A stretch of DNA of 64,000 bases. Origin: Promerops cafer. Lineage: Eukaryota; Chordata; Aves; Passeriformes; Nectariniidae. The notes beneath the pieces are model-generated. The model ran no database searches. It saw nothing but the letters and a program-made list of their open reading frames with translations, and was not told the origin of the DNA. How positions within the stretch are numbered: position 1 is the first letter of the stretch; each line of letters opens with the position of its first letter. The DNA lies in the NCBI GenBank assembly GCA_013398275.1, contig VZSE01000585.1, positions 941,296 through 1,005,295 on the forward strand, written 5' to 3'. The position numbers and the translations under genes are program-made. Below, in pieces: positions 14,334 through 26,700 of this stretch.

Positions 14334-14407
14334 GACTGGAGCAACCACCATCCTGTAGTCATAACATTATCATGTCATATGACTACAGGAGGCTGTTTGG
14401 TTCAATC
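14334..14407 (+). ncRNA. Candidate pre-miRNA-like hairpin (unconfirmed)
   Basis: A 74-nt segment folds into one unbranched hairpin. Arms 14334-14363 and 14378-14407 pair at 25 of 30 positions, and every defect is a single 1x1 mismatch with no bulge. The 13 positions nearest the loop (14351-14363 with 14378-14390) pair perfectly, and the loop is 14 nt. Length, symmetric mismatches and loop size all fit a microRNA precursor. One G-U pair favours the plus strand, but the minus-strand fold is nearly as good. I recognise no known miRNA seed. It could instead be a chance or transposon-derived inverted repeat; no flanking duplication is seen. Expression cannot be judged from sequence. Confidence 0.3.
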
Positions 14408-14409
14408 AC

Positions 14410-17400
14410 CAAATCATGTAATGCCTACGTTGTTTTCCCAGCTCATGTGAAAACAAAGTAGGCATTTTTATTTATCTAATATAAAGATAATGGTATACAG
14501 TAGAAGAAAGTTTTTTAAAGCATGTGGCACTGTATGGAGATTTAGTTATCTAATTGTGGATATCCCAGCCCCTCATAACATTTTTTCATGTGTTAATCAG
14601 AAACTTACAATGATAACGATTTTGTGAGAATTTTTTTTCAATGTGCTGACCTATGCTATTTCAATTGAGATTCTAGATGAGAAAAAAAATATAAATATTA
14701 ATTTCATTTTGAAACTTCAACAAGTGTTTGTTTTAAAACATCCTTATATGTCATTTTACTACTTTTGACCTTTCAATGCATAATGCCACAAATATAATGT
14801 GAGCATATAGAGGTTTTTTGTTTGGTTTATGGTATTTATTTTGTATCATTTGTTAGAAGTCAAGAAGTTTTGCCCTGATTAGATAAAATATTGCAACTTT
14901 CTCTTTTCACTTTAATATAGGCTACATTTAAGTAAGGTCCATAATACAATATATATATATGTATATAGATAGGAGACTATCTATATCTAGATAGATAGAT
15001 ATGAAAGTTAACATTTTGAAACAAGAATTGAGTTTCTGCTGTGTTTAAGCTAAAATCCAGAAGCCACACAACAGGATAAGCTAGTGAATGCAGGAAAGAA
15101 AGAGTTAAAAAGAATGAGCATATTTTTTTTAATTCCTGTAGACATTAGCTAGCCCTAAAGAAACTGTAGAGCTCTGTCTAAATCTAACTGACACCAGTGG
15201 GTTTTACAGCTGGACTAACTTGTGACTTTGAAAAGTGTTCCTTCACATTGCTTTTATATGACACCAAATATTATGTGTACTGGAAGTAACTACAAAACAT
15301 ATTTTGTTAGTTAAAAGTATTGCATTAAATGGTCGTCTTCCATAAAGTTTTCAAACAGGAATCAATCAGCGATTGTGTGGCAATGTGCAAATTTTCACTC
15401 AATCTGAACTGATTTGGCTCTTCAGAAGGTTAAGGTAGTTTAATGGTTGAAAGCACATTGCTGTGCAGCAAGCTGCAAAAGTCAAAGGGTTAGGGGATTA
15501 GGATTTCATTTCCTTTTAGCCATGGCCATGTCTGTTTTCTGTCTAAACTACTTCTTGTTCCCATTTAACCCATGCTTTTAAAGACAAAAGGGGTTAGAAC
15601 TTGCGGGCCTCAGGCTTCATTTTAACAAGATGTCTCTAGCACTTTGGTGCGTAATTTGTCATAAATGTCATAGGTCAGGGAATGTTAGAAACCTACAGCC
15701 AACAGATGGTCATTATGACAGCAGTTAAGTTTCGGAAGCAAAAGATGGTTTGTGATATTTACTCTGGCATGTGAATGTTACACCTCTGAAGAATATTTTC
15801 AAGTTCACTCTTAAAATGGACTCATCCTTTTTAACACTCACTTCTTAACTGGAGCTCACAGAAGCTCCTGAGACAAATCTTGTTCCCACTGCTCCGAGGG
15901 TTCAGTGGGGTTCCTTCCAGCAGCAAGGTGTAGCTGTAGAACAGTCCATTTCGTACACAAAGTCTAGTAATTTTCCAGAATTACTTTTTGTTGTTCTGGT
16001 AAACTAGGAAGAATTTATTTTTCATTCTCCTGCTATTTTCTGATTTTTTTTTTTTTTTTTTTCAAATATACTGGAAATGAAGGCTTCATATAATCAGAAA
16101 ATAGGCTTTTCCTGATAAGACAGTATTTTCAGTTGAAATCTGTATTATTTTCATTCACAAGATACCACCAGACCTAAGAAACTTTACCTAAGCAGGATAC
16201 ATTATGACAGCCAATACACAATATTTAAGATTTTAAAGAGAAGAAGAAGGAGGAATCCGTTAGGAGCAACCTCAACCACAAAACTCCTACAGCCCAAAGT
16301 CACATTTAAAAAAAAAAAAAATCTCATCAATATGCATATGTAGATCACTACACTCAGATCTGCATGGGAATTGTTTTACAGAAAAAGAAAGAGCTGTCTA
16401 TTCTTTCAAGAGAACTGGCTGAGTAGTTGGCTGATCTCTTATAAGCCTTATGACAAATATTAATCTTGAAGAGAGAGCAAGGTGGTCTTTTTTTTACAAA
16501 TCAGCTCTATGAAAGCGTTTAGTGTATAAGGGCTGTAAATTCAGATAAGTGCAGGAATATAGATGTAAACTTGTGTGTGACAAGCTGACAGGCAGGCAAA
16601 TGGGTTTAATATCGCTCATAAGTGAAGGAGGTGGGTGAGGAAAAGGTAAAAGACAAGCCTCTATTTCCAAGATAACTAGTTAAGTCAAAAAAACCTCTGC
16701 TATATTTAGTAGGAAGAAGCTATGTTCTGCAAATATGCTTGAAGTATCATTCAACAGGTAATCATTCAGAATGAGAGAATTAATTTTCTTGCTAGACACT
16801 GAAGAACCTGTTTTACTATGTCTTATCCAAGTCACTTAGTTGAACTTTGTGAAGGTCACTAACTGACATGTTTTATGCATGTGAGGAAATAATTACAGCA
16901 ACAGTAGCTGGAATTTGAAGACATAGTCTGGTTTCCAGGAAAATAAGGCTGTGTCATCCATCTGAGTGTCTGGTAGTTCCCCTTTAGTAATTTTTGACCA
17001 ATTGTCCCACTTCAGAGAAATTTCAGACAAAAGATTAAGAAAATAACTCAATTCCTGTAAGTTTCCTGACAATTAGTGTCTGGGTACAAAAGGCAGACCC
17101 AACTTATTCCTGTATTACAAACACATCAGGAAGCAGAGCTCTCAGACTCTCAGTGCAGGATCAGCACTTCCATTGCACAAAACCCACCAAGATGTTCTTG
17201 TTGCCAAAAGGGTAGGTGGTAGGTGAGATTTAGTTCCTAAAGTCATCATCTCAGTTTGGGAATAGGAGGGGTGCAGTGATAATTACTGCTGTAAAAAACC
17301 TGATCAAACTCCTCAAGAAACCACATTCAGTTTGTTCCACTGCTAATGGGGCAATTTGTCTTCTCTTTGCAAAGTTACAGACTAACTACCTGCAGCAGAA

Positions 17401-20400
17401 AAGGTTTCTTCCTCCTCCAAGCTCAGGACCTCATGTTCCCAAAAATATGTACTTTATGTGTGCTTCATGCTTGTTCACAGTGATAAGAATTTTTTCATGG
17501 TGATGAGGGTTTTCTCAATGCTTAGAGTGTGAAGGGTAGAATCTGTGGTTCTTGGCACCCTCAATGTTTCCAAATTTTGTATAAAGAGCTGCCAGCTACC
17601 AGCTTGTGAACCTTGTGGTTAGTTATATCTTCTTGTTTTCCCTTCCAGAATAAAAAGTCAAATACATAGGGTGCTTGTACTGCCTGAAGGTCATGAGAGA
17701 ATTGTGAGGCAATCATTTCTCCAGGGTCACCAAAAATGAAATATGCAATTTTTACTTCCCAAAGGCTTCAGATTAGAGAGATGAAAACCTGAATTCTGTT
17801 TTATGCTCTTGCAAGGTAGTAGCCTCCAGAGTCCTGACGACCCCAATAGCTGTCTGTGAGTGGACTACAATTCCTATCAGTCATTACGACAAATTTGATC
17901 AGCAACTAACTTTATTTAAACACTTTATAATTAAAGTCTGTCCCAATGATTGATAAGTATTGGATCCAGCTCTCTCTGAAATAGTTTAGTTATTCCTAGA
18001 CTCTGGATTTTCCAGATCCTGACAGTAACAATAAAAGAACTTAGGCAGCTGAGAGAAAGACATCACAGATGGTCAAACCTTCATGTGAAGGATTATTGTT
18101 TTATTATTGTTTGAGGAAATATAAGCAATACTCAAGAAAATTCTGGAATTCATAAGAAGGTATTAAGTGATACTTCAGACACTCTTAAAAAGATGCTAGG
18201 CCTTTCTAGATTTTAAGTACGTGATGAAGCATTATCAATATGTTCTCTAATTTCAGACATAGCAGAAACTCCAGCTTTCCCATGGTAAAAGCTTGCCTAT
18301 AGCTTTACCTAACTTCAAGAAGGACATCCAGTTTGGTATAATATGAACACATTTTATGAAGCAAATTTTGGTTAGCCCTTCTTTTGTGTTACTCCTCCAT
18401 TTAGAATTGAATATTGCTTGATATTAATCTTCAAACTAGTAAAATCACATGCATGTTTACACAAATATGTCATATAGCCTTCGTCAGTGTTTAGTAACTC
18501 ACAAGTATGTATGTAGTGTCTTCTTTTGGTTACCATTTATTGGGTGCTATGTTTCCTACAGCTCCTATTTAGTAATTTGAGACTAGAAAAGAGAAACGGT
18601 CAACAGAAAGTTAAAATTAAGAATTGTTCTGAAAGTTTCCAACGTTGATAGGTAGTAAGTGAGAAATATTTAAATACATCTCTGTGGAATGTAGATCAAG
18701 TAAACATTTTATTTTCCTGACAACTCTCTCAGATGGAATACAGACATTACTGGATGTAGATGTAAAATGCTTATGCAGAAAGTACAGAAACTGATCATTA
18801 GCACTTTTCTATTAAACTTATGAAAAAAAGCAGTTTCTTTTCTCATGTCAAAAATACCATTTCACACATACCCAACACAACAATTTGTAGGATGCTTCAG
18901 AGATTGACCCTTCACATACAAAACCATGTGAGTACAGTGCATCACAGAGAAGAATGTGTTTAACTTAGTACTTTTGCAGTAAATCCACATCTCTGTATGC
19001 TCCACACTGAGCAATTTTGCTTACAACTGCAGAGCTGTATGCTGATCTTGCAGGGTAGTTACCACGACCTTTCTTGAAGTGTAGCTGCTATATAGAGAGG
19101 AGAGAGAGGATTTACTGACATATGACACTTGGGATCTTTCTCTCCTTAAAAAAGGTACAAACAAAAAAGAAATGTCCAAAAGTGATGCCTTCCATGAAGC
19201 AAAAACTTCCCCTCATCCTTTTAACCTGTCTCTTATTTTCTTAAGGTCTGTTTTTGAGCAGTGAGATTTCCCCCAGTGTTATGAGGGGATTATGGTAAAA
19301 GAGTACATGTATTAACAAAATTATTGTCATTGCCCTCTCCATAGTAATAAAAAAAGTCAGGAAACTATACCTTGGCAAAAGAAAACATCATGACATTTTA
19401 AAATGTAATCAAGGTTTTCTGAGAGATATTTTAGTGTGTGATTTTCTTTAACTATTACATTAAATTTTTATTGTTTTGGGTTGTTTTTTTTTTTTTATTG
19501 ATGCACATGCTATAGCTTCAAAATATAAAGAAGTAGCTTAAGCTCATACAATCAAGGAAAATGTATAGGTGTGTATGCTGTATTGAAATCTCTGTTTAGA
19601 TCCCATATGTATGTAGGTTAGATTAAAAGTGATGTAATGAAAGCTATCCCTGATATTATTTCCAACCCTTAACATTTAGTGATGAACTTGAACAACATGT
19701 ATATCTTTGCACAAACTGCTTCAAACACTTCCAAGTAACTAACTAGCAGCAACTACTCTCTAAAACCTCACTTTTCTTCTCTTTTCCATTTGTATTTTCC
19801 CTGTTTCTGTTCTATTCACACCATGAGGCACCAAATTTATGATAAAAAAACATTTTGCAGGAAATTTAAATTAAAAAAACCATGAAAATATTTCTAGCCA
19901 TCCAGGTAAGGAATCTGCAACTGTGGTTCTAAATTACTGCTGTGTTGTAAATACAACAAATGACTGTTATAGTGCTATTTTCCCTCAGTCTTCTGGGTGG
20001 CAGAGCATGCAGCTTCAGGAATGGTGCTCGGTAGACTAACGAGCAATTAGTATAACACATAAATTAAAAAAAAAAAAAAAAAAATTAAAAAAATCAAACC
20101 CCCCAAACTCCTAGGTCTTGAAAATAGAGGTGGCCACTAATAGTTAAAATGGAGTCATAAATAGCTATAAATATTTAAGCTTTATAGTTCGATTTGTTTG
20201 TAGAGGCAGCTATTAGCCTGCTTGTGAGATGGTAAATTCCTGCCTAGTACAATGCAGCACAACAGGCAGCTTCAGTGTGCACGCAGACAAAGAGCCCCAG
20301 GCAGCCCCACCCTCGCCTATTTTGCTTTCCGACAACACCCCTTGTTCACGAAGCCCCTTTCAATTATAGTCTTTGTTGGTAATGTTTACTTTTTTCTTTC

Positions 20401-20574
20401 AAATCTCTCCTTCCTTCAGTCTCAGTCTTTCACACAACCAGCTCGCTGGAGCCAGCTCAGGGAGGCAGAGAAAGAGAAAGAGAAAATGAAATCCAGCAGA
20501 TGTCTACCGTGGTAAAAAACACTGCCAAATCCAGCCAAAAAGCCATCCTGAGGAGGGGAGGAAAAGAAATCAGA
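14410..20574. other. Non-coding AT-rich sequence, no gene seen
   Basis: No frame above 90 codons looks coding. The stretch includes an AT/GATA microsatellite at 14948-15003, a poly-T run near 16047-16062 and poly-A runs near 16309-16320 and 20067-20084. None of the A or T runs is joined to a recognisable retrocopied gene or a polyadenylation signal at the right distance. The more GC-rich patch at about 20250-20460 has no repeat signature and could be a conserved non-coding element, which comparison would show. Confidence 0.65.
14948..15003. repeat. AT-rich and GATA/CTAT compound microsatellite
   Basis: (AT)n passes into GATA-type units and then into CTAT/GATA units that face each other, so part of the tract can fold back on itself (TATCTA opposite TAGATA). 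It is a simple-sequence tract with no other content. Confidence 0.8.
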
Positions 20575-20708
20575 TTATTAATGTTGCTGTTGTTGTTGTT
20601 ATTGTAGTAATAGTAGTGGTAGCTGTTGGTATTATTGTTATCATTATTATTGTTGATATTATTGTTGCTGTTGTGATGATGATGATGATGATGATGAATA
20701 TTATTGTT
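20575..20708. repeat. Compound trinucleotide repeat (TTG/TTA/GAT)
   Basis: About 130 bp of interrupted trinucleotides: TTG and TTA units, then an uninterrupted (GAT)8 block at 20674-20697. Because the period is three, one minus-strand frame stays open and encodes runs of His and Asn. That frame is a product of the repeat rather than a gene. Block-wise interruptions indicate an old array with one recently expanded (GAT) segment. Confidence 0.9.
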
Positions 20709-23700
20709 AAATACATTTTGTAATTCTCCTTGTGTTATTACCCAAAACTGTCTCCCACCTCTCACTGAGGACGCAGGTTGGTCACGTGCATTCACAATGA
20801 CAAGAATGCTGCTTTAATGTGCTCAGTGAATATCTTTCAACTTGTATCCCTCCTTTTTTTTCCCCCAGATGGTAAAAATGTTATTTATTAGGGAATGACA
20901 CTTTTCCTTCTTAGGCAAAAATGGCACAAATGAGAATCCATAGTGTGATAATGTCCAGATCTTTTCCTTGGTGCTTTCAATTTTTTGCTCTTGTGATTTT
21001 TATTTCCTCCCTAGCTTGTGGGGATTTTTGCTTCTGGACATGGGGGTTTTTTTGTTTTGGTTTGGGTTTGTTTTTTATTTTTTACAAAAGCAGTTACTTG
21101 CTTTCATGCCTGAAGTGCACCACAAAGTGTGCTTTGGAGCATATTACAAAATGTGGCAATCCTGCCTATATATGACAGATTGTAACAAAAGGATAAAGCT
21201 GTAAAACACTTTCACATCAAGACATTATAATACCAGTTTGCAACTTTGTAAGCTGGAATACAAAACAAATAAAAAGCAGTAGTTAAAAATGCCTTCTTTC
21301 CTCTCCCCTCCTTCACTCCCCCCTTCAGTATCGTTGCATCAGATTAATTAAGACCAAAAGATGAATACTTTGATCAGGAGGTAACAGCTGTCACTCCAGC
21401 ATCTGTAACCTGCATTTCTGGAAGCATATTCTTCCTGTGCTCTTTACTCTACTGATAGAGACATGTCATGATTAATCTCAACAACTTTGATATTATAGAC
21501 TGATTTCTACAATGTCTCTTATACATGTATGTGTACATATATGTATATAAATAAACACTAGGTATGTTCATCATTAGAGAACGTTTCTGTGTTTTCCTTC
21601 TCAAATTCCAGCTAAAAAGGGTTAGCATAAAAATATTAACATATAATTAAGAAATGCTGCTCCTTTTGTTCCTCATTGTTTCTGCACTTAAGAGAGCAAA
21701 ATAAATGGTAGATGAAAACGTCAAAGATATCCTCTCCAGACAAGGGACAAAAGTTGGCATAGCTCTAGAGTTTAGTAAAACCTGAAATTGTAGTAAAGTG
21801 CTGAAGTCATGTTGTTTCAAGAAGCTTAGTCAGCTCAATGTAAAGTAACACAAATGTTGAGCACATTATCTTTTTTCTTCTTAAAAGCCAAATTTTTTGT
21901 TTCCTAATTTATGAGATTAAAGGGATCATTATATCTGATTATATATGGTTCTATAAATCAGGTTATATATGGATATATCTTCTATAATTCAACATATATT
22001 TACATTTTCAATGGGCTTTACCATGTCCTTATAACTCCAAACAGCATTTAACTAAGATACAAGTATTTTTCCTAGCCCTTTTTTTAATCAATAATCAAAA
22101 CAGAGGTACTTGTTCTTTTCTTCTGTCTTGAAATTTTTGTCGCTTGTTATTAACAAAAAATAATCAGCTGTGTTGATCATCCAGCCACACAAACCCACGT
22201 ACCCTCCACGAGGATCACCTGTATTGCAGCTCTTTGGGACGTTAAAACCAGCCATAAATCCAGGTCCCTGTAAATGAAAAGGTTTCATGGATGACTTAAT
22301 TTGCTGCGGGAAGCCAAGTTCCCTGCAGCCTGCCCATGTCTCAGCCCATGACTTTCCGTGTGTCCACCTGCTCAAAACCATGTCTGATTTCCAGACTTGC
22401 AAGCTGCCTCTCAGCAACAAAATGGTGACATAGCGGGGAGTGGGGGAATTTCTATCTCTCTTTCATCATTAAGGGGGTTGCCCTATGTTGAGGGGAATGA
22501 AAAGTGCGATTTAATGTGGAAAATAAAAAACCAAGGAATTGAAAAAAGGCTGAAAGATTTGCCAAGCGGGCCATTGCAGTTCTTGTGACAAGTGAGATGT
22601 CCTGAGGAATTCACTACAGGCTGAACTGAAAAGGGGATTAAGTCCTTTTAAAGGGAGGAAATGTAACAAAAGGAGCACTTTTATGATGTAGCTGCATAAA
22701 ATAAGGGACTGCTTTGTGCAGCTGATTGCCAAAGGTCTCCAAGTGAAGCAGCCAGTGCTGCAGGCCCCACTCCCCCTGGAGTGAGCAGCTCCTGCTAAAG
22801 CTTGTGCCTACACTGGAATAAGAGCACATCTCTCATTTAGGAATAAATAGGAGATTATTGGTTTGTTTCTATGTACCTTTTTTTTTTTTTTTTAATTTTC
22901 CACACCTACCAAAAAGTGGCCTGTAGGGAGATTATACTCTAGTGAAAGTTGCTGCTAATTAAAACAAGTAATTAGTGTTCCTCCAGGCTTTGCGATTTCA
23001 CTCACTTTTGCCCGCCAGACAACATTAGTTTAAAAGCAATCCAATTTCTAGCAATAACAGACCGTAAAAAAGTCACTTAACAAGTATATAAGTGTAAGGT
23101 TACAGTTCAGGCTTTGATTTATCTCTCCTGGGCTATTTAGACAGCCATAGCAAAGCTGAAGGGAAGGGGGATGGGGGAGTTAAACAGTTTTTACTTCAGG
23201 TTTAGTTTTGTTGGGGTTTTTTGAAAAGTCACATCACTGCATTCAGGTGACATCTTTCCAAGCCACATTTAAAACAGAATTGGATTTAAGGCTGTTTTCC
23301 AAGAGAACCCTCATGTAGCATTTTGGAAACAGATAATTTCATTAGGACCTTTTGTTTCCACTCCTGATTCCAACAAAATGAGAACTTTTTGTTGACTGTG
23401 TCTCTCTGGATGAATAGGAGTTTAAAGGTATTGTTATTTCATGGTAGTACAGACAAAAGCAATTATATACCTATTTTCTTGCTCTACAAGAAACTCAAAG
23501 AGATCAGTATAAAATTTCAAACATGGTGATGTATCGATTGACAAAAAATATAATTGTAACACTGCTCTTATCTTTGATTAGTTTCCAGTATTCCCATCAT
23601 CACAAAACATACAGCTGGATCATCTTATTTGGTGTTGACATATGTTGGATTATACTTTCTCTAAGGGTATTTAAGCTTGATCTAAACACCTCTGGAGGTT

Positions 23701-26700
23701 CCATCTTTTTGTGTGAGGAAATTTTTTTATGCATGGATAACATCTAAATTGCAAATCTACAACAGGAGTATATATAGGTGATTTTTTCCTATAAAAAGGG
23801 AGAACAATTTTCTAAAGTTCAACCAATGGACACAGGTTTTTCTTTTAGCTTGGCTAGCTGCTATTTCTGTTGATAAAAGAACCAGAGAAAGGAAAATATG
23901 ATTTTTGATAAGTTATAAAAATATTTTACACAGATAAACAGAATACAATTGCACAGTAGTCACACCAAAATAGCTGTAATTCAAACCTAAACTGTCATTT
24001 TCAATGGGATTTTTTTTTCAATTAAATACCAAGAAACAAGTCTGTACAGACGAACTGATTTTCTCATAATCTTAATTTTAAATACAAAAAATATACTGGT
24101 TTCCATCACAAGCAGAAAAGGTGGAAAAATCCACTAGTTTTCTTTTTTCCTTTCCACTAAAATTTTAATAATTCAGTCTGACAAGATCCATCAGGTTCTG
24201 TTTATATAGATCTTGATAAAATACTTCATCATCTTGAATAATAATATTTAGAGAACATTTCAGACCTTTCTGAATATCATAATTTTCTTTTACATTTTAA
24301 GCATCTTATAATTTGGAGTTTTTTAAACTCATGTTTTCAGTTGACATCTTCTTCTTTAACAATAGGCAGAAAGAACCAACCAAGTTTTTGGTTTTGTTTT
24401 GTGTGTGTTTTGTTTGTTTGCTTTACTGATAAGGATAAGAACAAATCTCCATCCCTGAACAGACTGTGGGGCATCAGTGAGCAGGGTCTTCTCTGTCTCA
24501 TGGGCACATAGTAAACTCCATACTTAGATTAGCATAAAACCATAAAAGGGGCAGTATAACAGCTCTAATTTTACATAGTAAGCCATATTTGCACAACAAT
24601 TCCATTACAACACAAAAGCTAATCTTCAGAAGCAATTTAGGAACAGCAATGGTGTTCCCGTTGAATCCAAGAAATGGAGAACAAATTTTCTCATGCAATA
24701 CAGTTTCAATGCCCAGATGTCCTCTGTAAATTATTTTAATGGTTATTTGATTCTAATCTAAACATAAATTGGCCTTAAGATTCAACCCTATCTTACATCC
24801 GCTTTCCTTGTGGACTTCTGTTTATTTCAAGTCGTGCTTTTTTTCTTATGTTGCTTCCATACTTAAAATTTTCTTCCTTATGACAATTTTAGAGTAATTT
24901 TCAGTTTATTGACAGTATTGAAGTGAAGAATCTCAACAATATAATACACAAATCACCTAGTGAAATAAGGTAGGAACATCAAAGGACATCAAGGCAGTAA
25001 ATGGTTCACTGCAGTCACATTTTATCAATTAATTTACAATAATAATTTTTCCCTCCTCACAAGTTTAGGAGCCAGCAGTGTTCTTCATTTGTTATCTCTT
25101 TTTTTGTGTAATGATAAGTACTGAATAAAATCAGTAATTGTTTATAATACTGTTTAGTGAGGTGTTCAAGAAAATGAAATTAATCTGGCCTAATGTTACA
25201 GATGATAATGTGCCTACTTATTCCTTACCTCATAAACTTTCTGCTGTTTTAGAATTCTAATCAGCAAGTGAATAAGCATCACAGGGGGGTAACTTCTCAA
25301 TTGTGTTGCAACATTATCTACAGTATGTTATTGGTCTTCCCACAAAACTCTTAGAAAGTAAATGCAGTAATATGCTTACTGCAAAGAATTGTCAAGTTAA
25401 CCTTGCTTTGAAAACGCTGACATTGATATGCCATCTTTCTTCTTGCTCTTTTTTTAATTCATCCTATCAAAACATATTCTTATCATTCTTCTTAGAGTTC
25501 CTAATCTCAAGATTACATAGCATTGGGGTTCAAGATTTCAACCATGTACTCTTCGTGAAGAAAGACTAGACACACATACAAAATGCTGTGTATGATTGGG
25601 GGTCAGTAGTACAGATAAATTAGGGATAATAGATGGCTTCCATGTTAAACTGTAGCACAAGTTTTAATGGTCTGGTTTTATTTTTTTTTTTAAGCTATAC
25701 TAGACAAAACAATTACAAGAGATGGAAGAAACTAGTAGATTAATTTTGTGTGTTAGGAAATATAATTTCATAATCTTTGCCATGATTTCTGGTGCGTTTT
25801 ATAAGTCAGGTTGCCAATCTTCAGACACTTTTTCTAAATAGACAAGTCAAAAAAGAAGGAAGTGTTAACACTGGTGGTATTCATTATCCTGAAATTGGAT
25901 GGAAACAGGAGCTGAGTCTTGACAATTCTTTTTTCTTTTTTGCCCGAATGTTCATATACTGAAAGCCGAGTGCTGACACAGATTTTGAACATCTAATTTA
26001 TTTCCTCTTAGTCCTGATTATAAAAGTCATTTGCAGCCACAGCTCGATATTTGCAGATATGCTGAACTTTGAGAAGCAAAACATTTCAATTACATGACAC
26101 AAAACGAAGATGTCCACTATCAATAGCTCCTTCTGAAAATATGGACAGAAAGCACATTAGAAAAGCTTTCAAAAACAGGAGCTTTAAGGTCTTCCTGGCA
26201 ATTCCTTTTAAGGATAATAAGATATTGTAGTATACAACAGCAGCATTATAACCATCTTATATCTTCCAGATTTTGGAGGTTGCTTCAGAATCCTCTAAAC
26301 TTTCTGCAGTCAGGAAAAGAAAAAAGCCTTCATGGTTCCCAGCACACGGGGAAAAGGCTGTGGTGGCTACTGTATGGAGAAAGGCATAGCTACAGTTTGG
26401 GGAAAGATATGTGCTTCTTATGCTGTACTTCAAAATATATTGTAAAGGATACCCTGCCCCCTGTATGCTCCAAGTCTTGAGAGGATAAATCAGCATAAAG
26501 CATCTCTGCTGTTTCATCCCATTTGCTTGTGTTAGTGTGTCTCCTTCATACAGTGCAATCTACATTAACCAGTGTTATGCCCTCAATGCCCAGCCTCATG
26601 CCATGTCTGGGGCTGGTTCAAAGCAGGGTTATTCTCATCTGGTCTCACCAAACTGTCTCTGCATGTGGAAATCACAAGTAGCTTTGTGTTACTTGCAGGA

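Noticed and set aside
20067..20084. Poly-A run as a possible retrocopied-gene tail
   Set aside because: No AATAAA signal at the right distance, no coding similarity upstream and no flanking direct repeat. The same holds for the runs near 16309, 28687 and 52320.
20457..20795. Minus-strand frame with poly-His and poly-Asn runs
   Set aside because: The runs come from the GAT and TTG/TTA trinucleotide repeat. The flanking sequence is not coding-like.
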